Of a DNA stretch of 48,031 nucleotides, positions 1 to 7,491 are shown piece by piece. Source of the DNA: Candidatus Aenigmatarchaeota archaeon (GTDB taxonomy: Archaea; Aenigmatarchaeota; Aenigmatarchaeia; PWEA01). The position numbers and the translations under genes were made by a program. Position 1 is the first letter of the stretch. Each line of letters opens with the position of its first letter. The DNA lies in assembly GCA_003554845.1 (NCBI GenBank), contig PWHK01000008.1, positions 1 through 48,031 of the forward strand, in the 5' to 3' direction. The notes under the pieces were generated by a model, which was not told the origin of the DNA, did not search any database, and was given only the letters and a program-made list of their open reading frames with translations.

Positions 1-136
1 AGACGCCAAAAACAGCAGATGGAACGTAGACTACGCCATGGGAGAGTATATAGAGAGATGTTCGTTGAGTCTTGAACTAGAGGAACCCATGGAAGATGGC
101 ACAGAGGAAATAGAACTCAGGTATTCACAATCATAG
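1..136 (+). CDS. 3' end of an unidentified protein (partial)
   Basis: An open frame enters from the left edge (first full codon at position 2) and ends at TAG 134-136, giving 44 visible residues. The tail is acidic (ELEEPMEDGTEEIEL) and has no recognisable motif. A TATA-like box for the next gene follows directly. The upstream part lies outside the window, so no function can be given. Confidence 0.55.
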   Translation, partial: DAKNSRWNVDYAMGEYIERCSLSLELEEPMEDGTEEIELRYSQS

Positions 137-167
137 ATATTTAACTTTTAGGTTGCAAGACAGATAT

Positions 168-569
168 ATGGAAGAACCATTTGGTAGAATAGGAAAGATA
201 TACCGTCTGGACGATATTCTCGAGGGTTACAACGATTTTGAAAAGTTAGGACGTCTTTACAATGACCTTGGAAAAAAAGTTCTAAAGGAAGAGCCTATCA
301 TGAAGTCGCCTGAAAAAGTCACAACAATAGAAGATACTGTAAGAGGATATCGGTACGGGTGGAAGTTGTTCGAGACAAAGGATTCCTTCGAGGATTCGCT
401 TGTCATGGTAGAATACAAGGGATCATGGTCAGGATTTGCATCTGAACAGAAAAATCCACCTTCACCGGAAGATGCGTATATCAGTAAGCTCAGTATTGCA
501 CTCATAGATTCAAACGAGGAACTTGAAGAAAAAATAGAAGATATAATTTCCAGGTATCCTAGAAGGTAA
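168..569 (+). CDS. hypothetical soluble protein, 133 aa
   Basis: I do not recognise this family. The protein is charged and apparently soluble, with no signal peptide or membrane helix, and ends in an acidic helix (NEELEEKIEDIISRYPRR). The frame stays open back to a TTG at 153. I prefer ATG 168 because the TATA-like sequence atatttaac (about 137-146) lies about 27 nt upstream, which fits leaderless initiation there. It lies 34 nt before the nitroreductase gene and may be cotranscribed with it. Confidence 0.6.
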   Translation: MEEPFGRIGKIYRLDDILEGYNDFEKLGRLYNDLGKKVLKEEPIMKSPEKVTTIEDTVRGYRYGWKLFETKDSFEDSLVMVEYKGSWSGFASEQKNPPSPEDAYISKLSIALIDSNEELEEKIEDIISRYPRR

Positions 570-603
570 AAAGATAAAAACCCAGAATTTAAATAATTCT
601 TAT

Positions 604-1122
604 ATGAATGTTTCAGAAGCAGTTCTATCCAGGAGATCCGTGAGATCCTATAAGGAAAAGCAGATCCCAGAAGAATGTCTCCATAGGGTTATTGAATCTG
701 CAAGGATGGCACCTTCTGCAAGAAACAAACAGGACTGGAAGTTCGTGGTCGTTCAGGACGAAGAAAAAAGAGATGAACTTCACAGGGCGTCAAACGGACA
801 GAAGTTTGTAAAGGAGGCACCAACAGTCATCGTGGGCGTGGCCACAAAGCCAGAGGATAAGATGAAGTGTGGAATACCAACAGGGATAGTAGATGTAACC
901 ATAGCAATGGACCATATGGCACTCAAGGCAACGGAAGAAGGACTTGGAACCTGCTGGATAGGAGCCTTCGATCAGGAGAGGGTCAAGGAAATTATAAATA
1001 TACCGAAGGGATGCAGAGTAATAGCCCTCATGACCATGGGATACCCGGAAGAGGGCCTCGAGGTTATGTACAAGGAGAGAAAGGAACCTGGGGATATAAC
1101 CTGCAGAGACACATACTACTGA
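604..1122 (+). CDS. nitroreductase family protein, 172 aa
   Basis: A flavin (FMN) dependent oxidoreductase of the nitroreductase fold, which usually reduces quinones, nitro compounds or similar acceptors with NAD(P)H. Visible marks are the N-terminal SRRSVRSY phosphate-binding segment, APSARNKQDWKF at about residues 36-47, the GLGTCWIGAFDQERV segment at about 118-132, and GYPEEG near the C-terminus. At 172 aa it is a compact member of the family. The substrate cannot be read from sequence. It converges with the E1-like gene, with only 3 nt between the two stop codons. Confidence 0.85.
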   Translation: MNVSEAVLSRRSVRSYKEKQIPEECLHRVIESARMAPSARNKQDWKFVVVQDEEKRDELHRASNGQKFVKEAPTVIVGVATKPEDKMKCGIPTGIVDVTIAMDHMALKATEEGLGTCWIGAFDQERVKEIINIPKGCRVIALMTMGYPEEGLEVMYKERKEPGDITCRDTYY

Positions 1123-1125
1123 TAT

Positions 1126-2091
1126 CTACAGGCCTACTATCTTTGAGTATATGGATCTGGCCTCCTTCGCATTATCTGCGTTTACCTGCATTCTTCCGTT
1201 TTCAAAAAGTATTATATCTCTTCCGGAAAAGGCGAAGGATGTGAAAAGTTCGTTGTAGTTTCCGTTGTAGGTACTGGAAATTTTCTTTAGGTCTACACTG
1301 GCATTTTTAGGCACTACGTTGTATCCTTCACATGTTTCTTCAACTATGATATCCTCTTTACCTTCCATGATCTCGAATTTTTGTTTTTGGCATACATCAC
1401 AGTCTTCCTTTCTTCTGACTCCGATGGTTTTGAATCTTCCTTCCTTGAGATCAACCACAACAAGATCCCTATTTACAACACCGAAGTCTGCGAGGTAGTT
1501 CAAAGCCATACTGCTCTGTATGGACGAGACAACTGAGGTTGTGTAGTTCAAGACACCGGACCCTCTACAGGTTTCCAGAGAACCAGGCTCTGGTACACGT
1601 GGATAGAGACACATGAAACACTCGTTTTTTCCGTCAAAAAACTTGATTCTTCCCTCACCTCTTATCGCACTGCCATGAATGAAGGGTATTTCCTGTTTAA
1701 CACTCACCTCATTGAGAAGATAACGAGAGGACATAGAGTCCAGGCAGTCAACTATCAGATCAACGTCCTTTGTGATAGTTTTCCATGTAAATCTGTTGAA
1801 ATCCTCAAAGACAGGCTCTATATCTGAAATACTTCCCTTGCTAAGAATTTCATCGAGTGCTTCGACCTTGGACCTCCCTTCGTCTTCTAACCTGAAAAGA
1901 GTTCTGTGGAGATTCGAAGATTCTACAAGATCCCTGTCCACTATGCGTAGATCTACTCCTGCCCTGGTAAGGTTGTTTGCAACTAGATTTCCAAGGGCTC
2001 CACAACCGAGGACAAGAACAAGCGAGTTTCCTAGACGTTTCTGTGCTCTTTCTCCAAAGACCTTTATCTGTCTATCGTATATATCGGTCAT
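1126..2091 (-). CDS. E1-like ThiF/MoeB/HesA family adenylyltransferase, 321 aa
   Basis: This family adenylates the C-terminal glycine of ubiquitin-like or sulfur-carrier proteins (ThiS, MoaD, archaeal SAMPs). The sequence shows the nucleotide-binding loop VLGCGALGN (about residues 28-36), the following VDRDLVESSNLHR acidic/Arg segment, zinc-ligand pairs CFMC and CDVC, and ETCRGSGVLN, which aligns with the catalytic-cysteine crossover loop of MoeB-type enzymes. After the second CxxC a C-terminal domain of about 85 aa (GRDIILFENGRM) resembles the tail found on many MoeB relatives. No ubiquitin-like partner ending in GG is visible in the window, so the pathway (tRNA thiolation, molybdopterin or protein modification) is open. 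Confidence 0.85.
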   Translation of the reverse strand: MTDIYDRQIKVFGERAQKRLGNSLVLVLGCGALGNLVANNLTRAGVDLRIVDRDLVESSNLHRTLFRLEDEGRSKVEALDEILSKGSISDIEPVFEDFNRFTWKTITKDVDLIVDCLDSMSSRYLLNEVSVKQEIPFIHGSAIRGEGRIKFFDGKNECFMCLYPRVPEPGSLETCRGSGVLNYTTSVVSSIQSSMALNYLADFGVVNRDLVVVDLKEGRFKTIGVRRKEDCDVCQKQKFEIMEGKEDIIVEETCEGYNVVPKNASVDLKKISSTYNGNYNELFTSFAFSGRDIILFENGRMQVNADNAKEARSIYSKIVGL

Positions 2092-2136
2092 ACATAATTC
2101 TTTGAACAGGAGATTAAAATATCAAAACATGCTCCA

Positions 2137-2514
2137 TCAGGAAATACTGCATCCAACTTCCTCTGCTATCGCTTCCGGATCCCTTGATCCCTGGTAGAGT
2201 TGACCGTTGATCTGTATCTCCGGAACTCCGCTACCGTGCATCTCCTGCTGACATCTCTGCTGCTCATCTGTACATTCAACCCAGATGGGATCAACAACAT
2301 CGTACCCTCCAAGACTTTCGGCAAGCCTACTGCATGCAGGACACCACTCGGCTCCGTATATCCTTACACCGTTCTGTTCCAAGCAGCCTATGAGATCTCC
2401 CGCCGTCTGGATATCCGGAGTAAAAAGGTACAGAATAGATGCAACGAGAACCAAACCCAAAACTGAAATACCTAGAACTGTCTTCCCTGTTATCTCTATT
2501 TCTTTATCGGACAT
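2137..2514 (-). CDS. membrane-anchored thioredoxin/glutaredoxin-fold protein with CPAC motif, 125 aa
   Basis: A short charged N-terminus precedes one membrane helix (about residues 12-31), followed by a small thioredoxin-like domain with the active site IYGAEWCPACSRL and the cis-Pro loop GVPEIQINGQ, as in the redox domains linked to VKOR/DsbA systems. Extra cysteines (VECTDEQQRC and the near-terminal GC) may form structural disulfides. The topology predicts an extracytoplasmic domain, so the likely job is disulfide formation or isomerisation of secreted proteins. It is transcribed divergently from a secreted 10-cysteine peptide, a plausible substrate. Its electron partner is not in the window. 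Confidence 0.8.
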   Translation of the reverse strand: MSDKEIEITGKTVLGISVLGLVLVASILYLFTPDIQTAGDLIGCLEQNGVRIYGAEWCPACSRLAESLGGYDVVDPIWVECTDEQQRCQQEMHGSGVPEIQINGQLYQGSRDPEAIAEEVGCSIS

Positions 2515-2608
2515 AGTAAAAGTTATCTCAAAAAATATTTAAATCTTCGTTCGGTGAAGTCCGAACAAAACCAGCATCTTTTTAAAAGGAGAACACTCTG
2601 ATTACAAT

Positions 2609-2899
2609 ATGAAAAAGATTGCACTGATACTACTTTTGGTTGGTATCATATCCGTCGGTTTGATATACATAACACCATCGACAAAGGGAACAGTTATCGA
2701 AGAATGTGAATCAAACGAAGAATGTGGATGGGTAAGCACCAACTGCTGCCCACCGAATATGGGAGCCAACTGGGAGTGTGTCAACGAAGCAGATACGGAA
2801 CTGGACTGTCCGGAAAATCCAATATGTCCTGCAGTTATGAGCCCTATGCCTGAAACAAACTGTGTATGCACAGATGGCATCTGCCAGGAACAAGATTAA
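2609..2899 (+). CDS. secreted or membrane-anchored cysteine-rich small protein, 96 aa
   Basis: The N-terminus MKKIALILLLVGIISVGLIY is a signal or anchor helix. The remaining about 70 residues carry ten cysteines, including a CC pair (STNCCPP) and a CVC motif, spaced like a disulfide-knotted extracytoplasmic domain. No family is recognised. An A/T-rich TATA-like box lies at about 2578-2586. It faces the CPAC thioredoxin-like gene across a shared 94-nt divergent promoter region, which suggests the two are coregulated and that this peptide needs catalysed disulfide formation (inference). Confidence 0.65.
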   Translation: MKKIALILLLVGIISVGLIYITPSTKGTVIEECESNEECGWVSTNCCPPNMGANWECVNEADTELDCPENPICPAVMSPMPETNCVCTDGICQEQD

Positions 2900-2919
2900 A
2901 CAACCGAACGCCGGATAGT

Positions 2920-3942
2920 TTAGTCAACAAGAAACGTTATATCCTTAGATATGACTGCTACGTTTTTAGTATCTCCTGAAGGATCCTTAACAGGACTTAA
3001 TGTTCTTAAAAACTGTCTCTCTGGTTCTTCCCAGGAGTGCATGTGTTTTACAGTATCACCACTTTCGAAAACCTCGTCTATCTTTTTCTGAAACTCCCGG
3101 GTTTCATCTTCACTGTGGAACTTACTGAAACTCTCCCCGACTATCTCACCCTCCCCTTTACTAAGCCTTGAAACAAGCTCTTCGTTGACAATAACATACC
3201 GACAGTCTCTATCTACCATGTATATGGAATCATCCGAGGCGTTTATAAGAGACGATAGTCTTTCCTTTGTTCTCTTTATCTCCTTGGATCTTTTCTTAAC
3301 AAGTTCCTGAAGTCTCTTTCTGTACTTTCTACACTCGTCCTCGGCCTTTTTTCTCTTTGTGATATCCTTTAAAATGAGTGTAAGCCCTGCTTCGCCGTTT
3401 TGGAAGGTAGTAGGTACCATATCTATCTCCAGATAAAATCTCTTGGACCCGAATTCGAATGATGTCTCCACATCTTCCTGCTTGTCTTCGTTTAGAGCAG
3501 TCTGTATCTCGGGAAGTATACTTGCCTGTGGAAACGAATAAACTGACCCATCATCTTTGTTTCTCCTGAAGAGAGGTATATCTACCTCTTCAATCGGTAC
3601 ACCAACAACATCTTCCTTGTCCAGGTTGAACTTATCAAAAAACTCCTGGTTTACCTGGAGAATATCCATGTCATCACTGAGAACAACAATACAGTTGTCT
3701 GTATAGTTGAGAACGGCACTGAGAGGAACCTTTTCGGAAAGAGTGTAAACCTTGGAAGGTCCTATTTTTCTTCTCTCGACCTCGCCTGATATTGTAAGAA
3801 TCTCAAGGTACTTTGCAACAGAGTTTCTATTCAAGTCTACCTTATTTGACACTTCCCTTATTGTAAGTCCCTTGGGGTTTTTTTCAAGGGACTCCTTTAC
3901 CTTATTCAAATTTTCGTTGGCCTGTGGAAGACAGGAATTCAT
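2920..3942 (-). CDS. HTH-PAS-coiled coil-PAS sensor/transcriptional regulator, 340 aa
   Basis: The N-terminus (about residues 10-65) is a winged-helix DNA-binding domain (GLTIREVSNKVDLNRNSVAK). A first PAS domain follows (VVLSDDMDILQVNQEFFDKF), ending in DITKRKKAED, then a charged coiled coil of about 40 residues and a second PAS domain (DDSIYMVDRDCRYVIVNEEL) ending in VISKDI. There is no histidine kinase domain or membrane helix, so it should be a one-component cytoplasmic sensor that binds DNA directly. Ligand or cofactor is unknown. The frame opens at ATG 3963, but ATG 3942 lies about 30 nt after the TATA-like cataaaagt and is preferred. Confidence 0.8.
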   Translation of the reverse strand: MNSCLPQANENLNKVKESLEKNPKGLTIREVSNKVDLNRNSVAKYLEILTISGEVERRKIGPSKVYTLSEKVPLSAVLNYTDNCIVVLSDDMDILQVNQEFFDKFNLDKEDVVGVPIEEVDIPLFRRNKDDGSVYSFPQASILPEIQTALNEDKQEDVETSFEFGSKRFYLEIDMVPTTFQNGEAGLTLILKDITKRKKAEDECRKYRKRLQELVKKRSKEIKRTKERLSSLINASDDSIYMVDRDCRYVIVNEELVSRLSKGEGEIVGESFSKFHSEDETREFQKKIDEVFESGDTVKHMHSWEEPERQFLRTLSPVKDPSGDTKNVAVISKDITFLVD

Positions 3943-4017
3943 TATAACTATAGATATTTTCATGTGTACTTTTATGCTTTTCGATTTTGCATATCACTAC
4001 TGAAATGCAAAAACACA

Positions 4018-4030
4018 AACTTTAAGTATT
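4018..4030 (+). promoter_or_regulatory. TATA-like promoter element
   Basis: The sequence actttaagtattt matches the archaeal TATA pattern used elsewhere in the window. Transcription would begin near 4045-4050, exactly where a strong hairpin starts, giving a structured leader of about 90 nt before the 70-aa gene. Confidence 0.4.
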
Positions 4031-4050
4031 TCAAAACACAATGTATATTT

Positions 4051-4080
4051 CCCTCGTAAACCAAGTCTGGTTTGCGAAGG
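4051..4080 (+). other. stem-loop at the predicted 5' end of a transcript
   Basis: Arms ccctcgtaaacca and tggtttgcgaagg flank the loop agtc. Twelve of 13 positions pair, one as G-U, with a single C-A mismatch. It begins where the TATA element at 4018-4030 would place the RNA 5' end. An out-of-phase 37-codon frame (4041-4154) also crosses it, so coding constraint cannot be excluded. It could be a regulatory leader or a small RNA. Confidence 0.4.
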
Positions 4081-4140
4081 TGTGGGAAGAGTACATAGTT
4101 CTGATAGATTCGGGTGTAAAATCAAAATCAAAACCGTTAG

Positions 4141-4353
4141 ATGGAGGTGTCTAAAATTAAGTACGCTTTACATGATCTCCAGGGACTTTCACGGAGACTT
4201 TCGGACAATCTGAATGTGAACGGAAAAAGGGTCAACGAACTCATCAGTATATTGATTTTTCTCAAAGAAGGTAACATGGACTTAGAAAATGCTCTGAAAG
4301 ACATAGACTCAATCTACGAGTCAGAGTTTATCTTCAACGGAGGTAAAATATGA
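4141..4353 (+). CDS. small helical hypothetical protein, 70 aa
   Basis: The family is not recognised. The protein is mostly helical and charged, with no membrane segment. The codon before ATG 4141 is a stop (TAG), so the start is fixed unless a rare codon is used. No ribosome-binding site precedes it, which is odd given the about 90-nt leader. It is coupled to the following zinc-ribbon gene through an ATGA overlap (4350-4353), and that coupling is the best evidence that it is real. Confidence 0.5.
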   Translation: MEVSKIKYALHDLQGLSRRLSDNLNVNGKRVNELISILIFLKEGNMDLENALKDIDSIYESEFIFNGGKI

Positions 4354-4490
4354 GTGTTTTAAGAAAAAAATGTCCAGGGTGTGAAAAAAAAGTATCACAG
4401 AAAACACAGAAATGTCCGAAATGTGGAATGATTTTTGAACTCCGCACCGAAGACACGTGGTCGTCCGGGAGACCCATACAAAACTGGTAG
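4350..4490 (+). CDS. 46-aa zinc-ribbon protein
   Basis: A very short gene starting at ATG 4350, which overlaps the previous stop in ATGA, with a strong ribosome site GGAGGT at 4339-4344. It encodes a double CxxC zinc ribbon, KKCPGCEKKV and KCPKCGM, followed by an acidic then tryptophan-containing tail (EDTWSSGRPIQNW). Such isolated ribbons usually bind nucleic acid or act as small adaptor subunits. The partner may be the coupled 70-aa protein (inference). The exact family is not known to me. Confidence 0.7.
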   Translation: MSVLRKKCPGCEKKVSQKTQKCPKCGMIFELRTEDTWSSGRPIQNW

Positions 4491-4499
4491 AATAGGACC

Positions 4500-4517
4500 G
4501 GCCTGTTGGAATAGGCC
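4500..4517 (+). terminator. hairpin followed by pyrimidine-rich tract
   Basis: A five-base-pair GC-rich stem (ggcct / aggcc, 8-nt loop) lies 9 nt after the zinc-ribbon stop. It is followed by a pyrimidine-rich stretch, ccttatcctttcctattttct. This could end the two-gene transcript. Archaeal termination mainly uses U-tracts, so the hairpin may be incidental. Confidence 0.3.
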
Positions 4518-4547
4518 ATTACCTTATCCTTTCCTATTTTCTCCGTA

Positions 4548-4573
4548 TTAACAAATTGTTAAAAATATTTAAG
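4548..4573 (+). promoter_or_regulatory. inverted repeat abutting the TATA box of the YjbQ gene
   Basis: The perfect inverted repeat TTAACAA-A-TTGTTAA (4548-4562) is directly followed by the TATA-like aaatatttaag (4563-4573), about 30-35 nt before ATG 4602. Its position over the BRE region suggests an operator at which a repressor or activator would act on factor TFB binding. Confidence 0.4.
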
Positions 4574-4601
4574 CTTCATACGACAAAAATACCTTGGTAA
4601 A

Positions 4602-5021
4602 ATGTGCCTTGATATAAAAACCGCCGAAGTGGAGTTTTCGACCTCTGAAAGGGAGGTGAAGGACCTCACCTTGGAAGTAGAGAAAAAGATCAAGGGAACC
4701 GATGTGAATGATGGTATATGTCTAATATTTGCTCCCCACGCCACGGGAATTTTATTTCTCAACGAAAACGAAGAAGGCATAAAGGAAGACTACATGAAAG
4801 GGCTAGACGAAGTGGTACCAGAGAACAACAACTGGAAACACGATAGAATAGACAACAACGCACATTCACATATAAAGAGCGCCCTGGTGGGAACAGATAT
4901 AACAGTTCCCATAACCAGTGGAAGTCTGGATCTCGGAACATGGCAAAACATATTTTTTGTTGAAACCGATGGACCGAGGAAGAGAAGAAGGCTGATCTTA
5001 AAAATAATAGGAAAGTTCTAG
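4602..5021 (+). CDS. yjbQ: YjbQ/UPF0047 family protein, 139 aa
   Basis: A full-length member of the small UPF0047 family, which has been linked to a secondary thiamine-phosphate synthase activity. The true cellular role remains uncertain. The hallmark motifs are present in order: FAPHATGILFLNENE (about residues 44-58), NNAHSHIKSALVG (about 84-96), SGSLDLGTWQNIFFVE and DGPRKRR. The conserved histidines that form the presumed metal or active site are all kept. It is transcribed alone from a promoter with an adjoining palindrome. Confidence 0.85.
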   Translation: MCLDIKTAEVEFSTSEREVKDLTLEVEKKIKGTDVNDGICLIFAPHATGILFLNENEEGIKEDYMKGLDEVVPENNNWKHDRIDNNAHSHIKSALVGTDITVPITSGSLDLGTWQNIFFVETDGPRKRRRLILKIIGKF

Positions 5022-5030
5022 GCCCGAAAC

Positions 5031-5147
5031 CTATTTAAGTCTCGGGTTTACTACTGAGGGTGAGAAAAGAGAAGATTAACAGGAAAGGGTATAAAAGATA
5101 CTTTTTCTTGTCTTCATTTAATAAAACGAACTTAGGAGGTAATTTAG
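5031..5147 (+). promoter_or_regulatory. promoter and long leader of the DEAD-box helicase gene
   Basis: The TATA-like ctatttaagt (5031-5040) predicts an RNA start near 5061, leaving a leader of about 85 nt that ends in a strong ribosome site AGGAGGT at 5133-5139, before ATG 5148. Most nearby genes look leaderless, so this leader stands out. A second TATA-like tataaaaga at about 5090 offers a shorter alternative. Long leaders occur on cold-regulated DEAD-box helicase genes of some methanogens; the same control here is inference. Confidence 0.4.
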
Positions 5148-6275
5148 ATGGAAAATTTCACAGATTTCAATCTATCAAATCAGATTTTAAAATCTATACA
5201 AGAAAAGGACTTCGACAGTCCCACAGAAATTCAAGAGGAGGCAATTCCATATATACTTGAAGGTAAGGATGTTATAGCAGGATCTGCAACAGGATCCGGA
5301 AAGACGCTTGCATTTGCAACCGGAATAGTAGAAAACGTGGAACCGTCTTCCGGGGAGATACAAGGACTTGTACTGGCTCCGACAAGGGAGCTTGCAAAAC
5401 AGGTCAGTAGAATGCTGGAACATTTCTCCAAGCACCATGAGTACAACATAGCAACCATACACGGAGGTGTAGCCTACCAGCCACAATACAGAGATCTATC
5501 AAAAGCAAACGTAGTAGTTGCAACACCAGGAAGACTGCTGGATCTTATAGGCAAAGGAAGATTAGACCTATCAAATGTAAACACGTTTGTTCTCGACGAA
5601 GCAGACAGAATGCTGGACATGGGATTCATAGACGACGTCGAAGAGATAATGCGTGAGACACCGAGAGAAAAACAGACAATCTTTACATCTGCAACTATCC
5701 GTGGTGAGGTCATGAGACTGGCAAACAGATACATGGAAGACCCTGCCAAGGTCTTCGCAGAGAGGAAGGTTGATCCAGAAAAACTGGAGCAGGTGTACTA
5801 CGACATACCAGGACATCTCAAACTTTCGCTTCTCGTTCATCTGTTAAAGGAAGAAGAAACCGATCTTTCAATGGTTTTCTGCAACACCAGAAGAACCGTA
5901 GAGTTTGTTGAGAAGAACCTAAAAAGCCAGGGTATAAAGGCACAGGCTATACACGGTGGTTTCTCACAAAACCAAAGGGACAAAGCAATGGAAAGATTCG
6001 AAGAAGGTGGCGTCGATGTACTTGTTTGTACAGACGTAGCAGCAAGAGGTCTCGATATAGGAAACATTTCCCATATCTACAACTACGACATTCCAAACGA
6101 CAGTAAACAGTACATGCACAGAATTGGGAGAACAGCAAGAGCAGGTGAAGAAGGCAAGGCTATAAACCTTCTTGTAAAGGATCAACACAGAGACTTCAGA
6201 AGGGTTCTAAAGGACAATAAGATCAAAGTAAACAAGGCAGAGACCCCATACGTAGATAAGATTAGCCTCAAATAG
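5148..6275 (+). CDS. ATP-dependent DEAD-box RNA helicase, 375 aa
   Basis: A minimal two-RecA-domain helicase with every signature in order: Q motif (FDSPTEIQEEAIP), motif I GSATGSGKT, Ia APTREL, II DEAD (VLDEADRMLDMGF), III SAT, IV VFCNTRR, V TDVAARGLDI and VI HRIGRTARAG. It ends soon after motif VI, with no C-terminal extension. The family remodels RNA duplexes and RNPs in ribosome biogenesis, decay or cold adaptation. The exact substrate is not evident. A near-perfect hairpin starts at its stop codon. Confidence 0.95.
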   Translation: MENFTDFNLSNQILKSIQEKDFDSPTEIQEEAIPYILEGKDVIAGSATGSGKTLAFATGIVENVEPSSGEIQGLVLAPTRELAKQVSRMLEHFSKHHEYNIATIHGGVAYQPQYRDLSKANVVVATPGRLLDLIGKGRLDLSNVNTFVLDEADRMLDMGFIDDVEEIMRETPREKQTIFTSATIRGEVMRLANRYMEDPAKVFAERKVDPEKLEQVYYDIPGHLKLSLLVHLLKEEETDLSMVFCNTRRTVEFVEKNLKSQGIKAQAIHGGFSQNQRDKAMERFEEGGVDVLVCTDVAARGLDIGNISHIYNYDIPNDSKQYMHRIGRTARAGEEGKAINLLVKDQHRDFRRVLKDNKIKVNKAETPYVDKISLK

Positions 6276-6297
6276 ATGGATCAACTTGATCCTTCTA
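6273..6297 (+). terminator. hairpin overlapping the helicase stop codon
   Basis: The arms TAGA-T-GGATCA and TGATCC-T-TCTA pair over ten positions with one T-T mismatch and a 3-nt loop, starting in the TAG stop itself. A pyrimidine-rich stretch follows. It lies between the convergent helicase and DUF763 genes and could help end or stabilise either transcript. Confidence 0.4.
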
Positions 6298-6331
6298 TCC
6301 CTCCATTCTCTTAACCAGCCCTGGCCAACAG

Positions 6332-7441
6332 CTAACTCATAAACCTGTTCAGTTTCTCCAACGATTCAATTCTCTCCTTTCTTCCTATCTCAGCCTTCTC
6401 CAGGGCTTCCCTGAGAAACTCTATAGAACCGTCGTACGAATCTTTATCAACGGGTCTAGGGTAACCATCCTTACCACCATGGGCAAATGAAAATCTGGCC
6501 GGGTCCTCCCAGTCGTTCTCCGTTCCATGCACCAGCTGGGCAATGAGAGCAAGGGCCCTCAGAGACTTTTTACCAACTCCTTCCATCCCTACAAGATCTC
6601 GGTAGTCCTCGGGCTGTCTCTGATACGCTCTTTCCAGGTTATCCAAAGTCTGTCTTGTTACCTCGGATATACTTACATCATGGTGGGTAGGCATATGCAA
6701 TTTTCTTTTATTGACCGTATCCATATAGTTGAAAACAGATCTCTGATCCTTGGGCTTAAGGTATCTCTCCAGATGCCCTGGTCCGTCGTTGACAAGATCC
6801 ACAGATACCCTTCTGGTCTCATCTGAAAGAGAAGAAGTCAAATTGAGAACTTCGTCCTCTCTCTGCTGTGTTGATATCCCTGTATGTGGGGTCTCCACAA
6901 ATTTTCTGACTCCGTCGGAAAGCCAGTGGTAACGTCTTGCATATCTATTACTGGGGTTCATCCCCTGTTGAACAACGGCCCACTTCCCACTTTCCGTAAA
7001 GAAAAGTGTGTGGTGATAGAGACTGTACGAATCCTGGACACAGTTAGAGTCTACCTTTGCAGAAAGCTTGCTTGCATCAACAAGATTCTCAAGCACCGAG
7101 TACCTACAGAGATCCGATTCCATTATCTCATTCGGAGCCCTCCTGGATGTGGCTCCTTTACCGCCAACTACCCTTATACCATGTCTTTCCTCGTCAAGTG
7201 ATTCCTTTAGCGCCCCTGTCAAAGTAGTTGTAAGGCCAGACGAATGCCAGTCAAATCCAACGATACACCCAAAAGACTGAAACCAGTAGGGGTCAGAAAG
7301 TCTGGAGAGAAGCTCGTCCTGTGAATATTCCCGGATTATTACCTCGGATAAGGCACCTGTAAGCTTCTTCATTCTTTCAAACAGCCAGCGTGGTGCCTTT
7401 CCTCCATGCAGCGGAAGATCCGCAGAGCCTGTTCTTTCCAT
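6332..7441 (-). CDS. DUF763 family protein, 369 aa
   Basis: The N-terminus ERTGSADLPLHGGKAPRWLF and the segment FGCIVGFDWHSSGLTTT are the signature of DUF763, a family of conserved archaeal and bacterial proteins without an assigned function. A stretch near residues 270-290 (GMEGVGKKSLRALALIA) resembles a helix-hairpin-helix DNA-binding motif, so a nucleic-acid role is possible (inference). It has full length for the family. It diverges from the DGK1-like kinase gene with about 50 nt between the start codons. Confidence 0.85.
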   Translation of the reverse strand: MERTGSADLPLHGGKAPRWLFERMKKLTGALSEVIIREYSQDELLSRLSDPYWFQSFGCIVGFDWHSSGLTTTLTGALKESLDEERHGIRVVGGKGATSRRAPNEIMESDLCRYSVLENLVDASKLSAKVDSNCVQDSYSLYHHTLFFTESGKWAVVQQGMNPSNRYARRYHWLSDGVRKFVETPHTGISTQQREDEVLNLTSSLSDETRRVSVDLVNDGPGHLERYLKPKDQRSVFNYMDTVNKRKLHMPTHHDVSISEVTRQTLDNLERAYQRQPEDYRDLVGMEGVGKKSLRALALIAQLVHGTENDWEDPARFSFAHGGKDGYPRPVDKDSYDGSIEFLREALEKAEIGRKERIESLEKLNRFMS

Positions 7442-7491
7442 AAAACCCCAGATTTAAGTTCTATCTCCACAAATATTAGTCTGGTGGTTCT

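Noticed and set aside
5060-5260. 66-codon frame starting at GTG in the helicase leader
   Set aside because: It overlaps deaD out of frame for over 100 nt and has no recognisable protein features. I kept it only as a caution in the leader finding.
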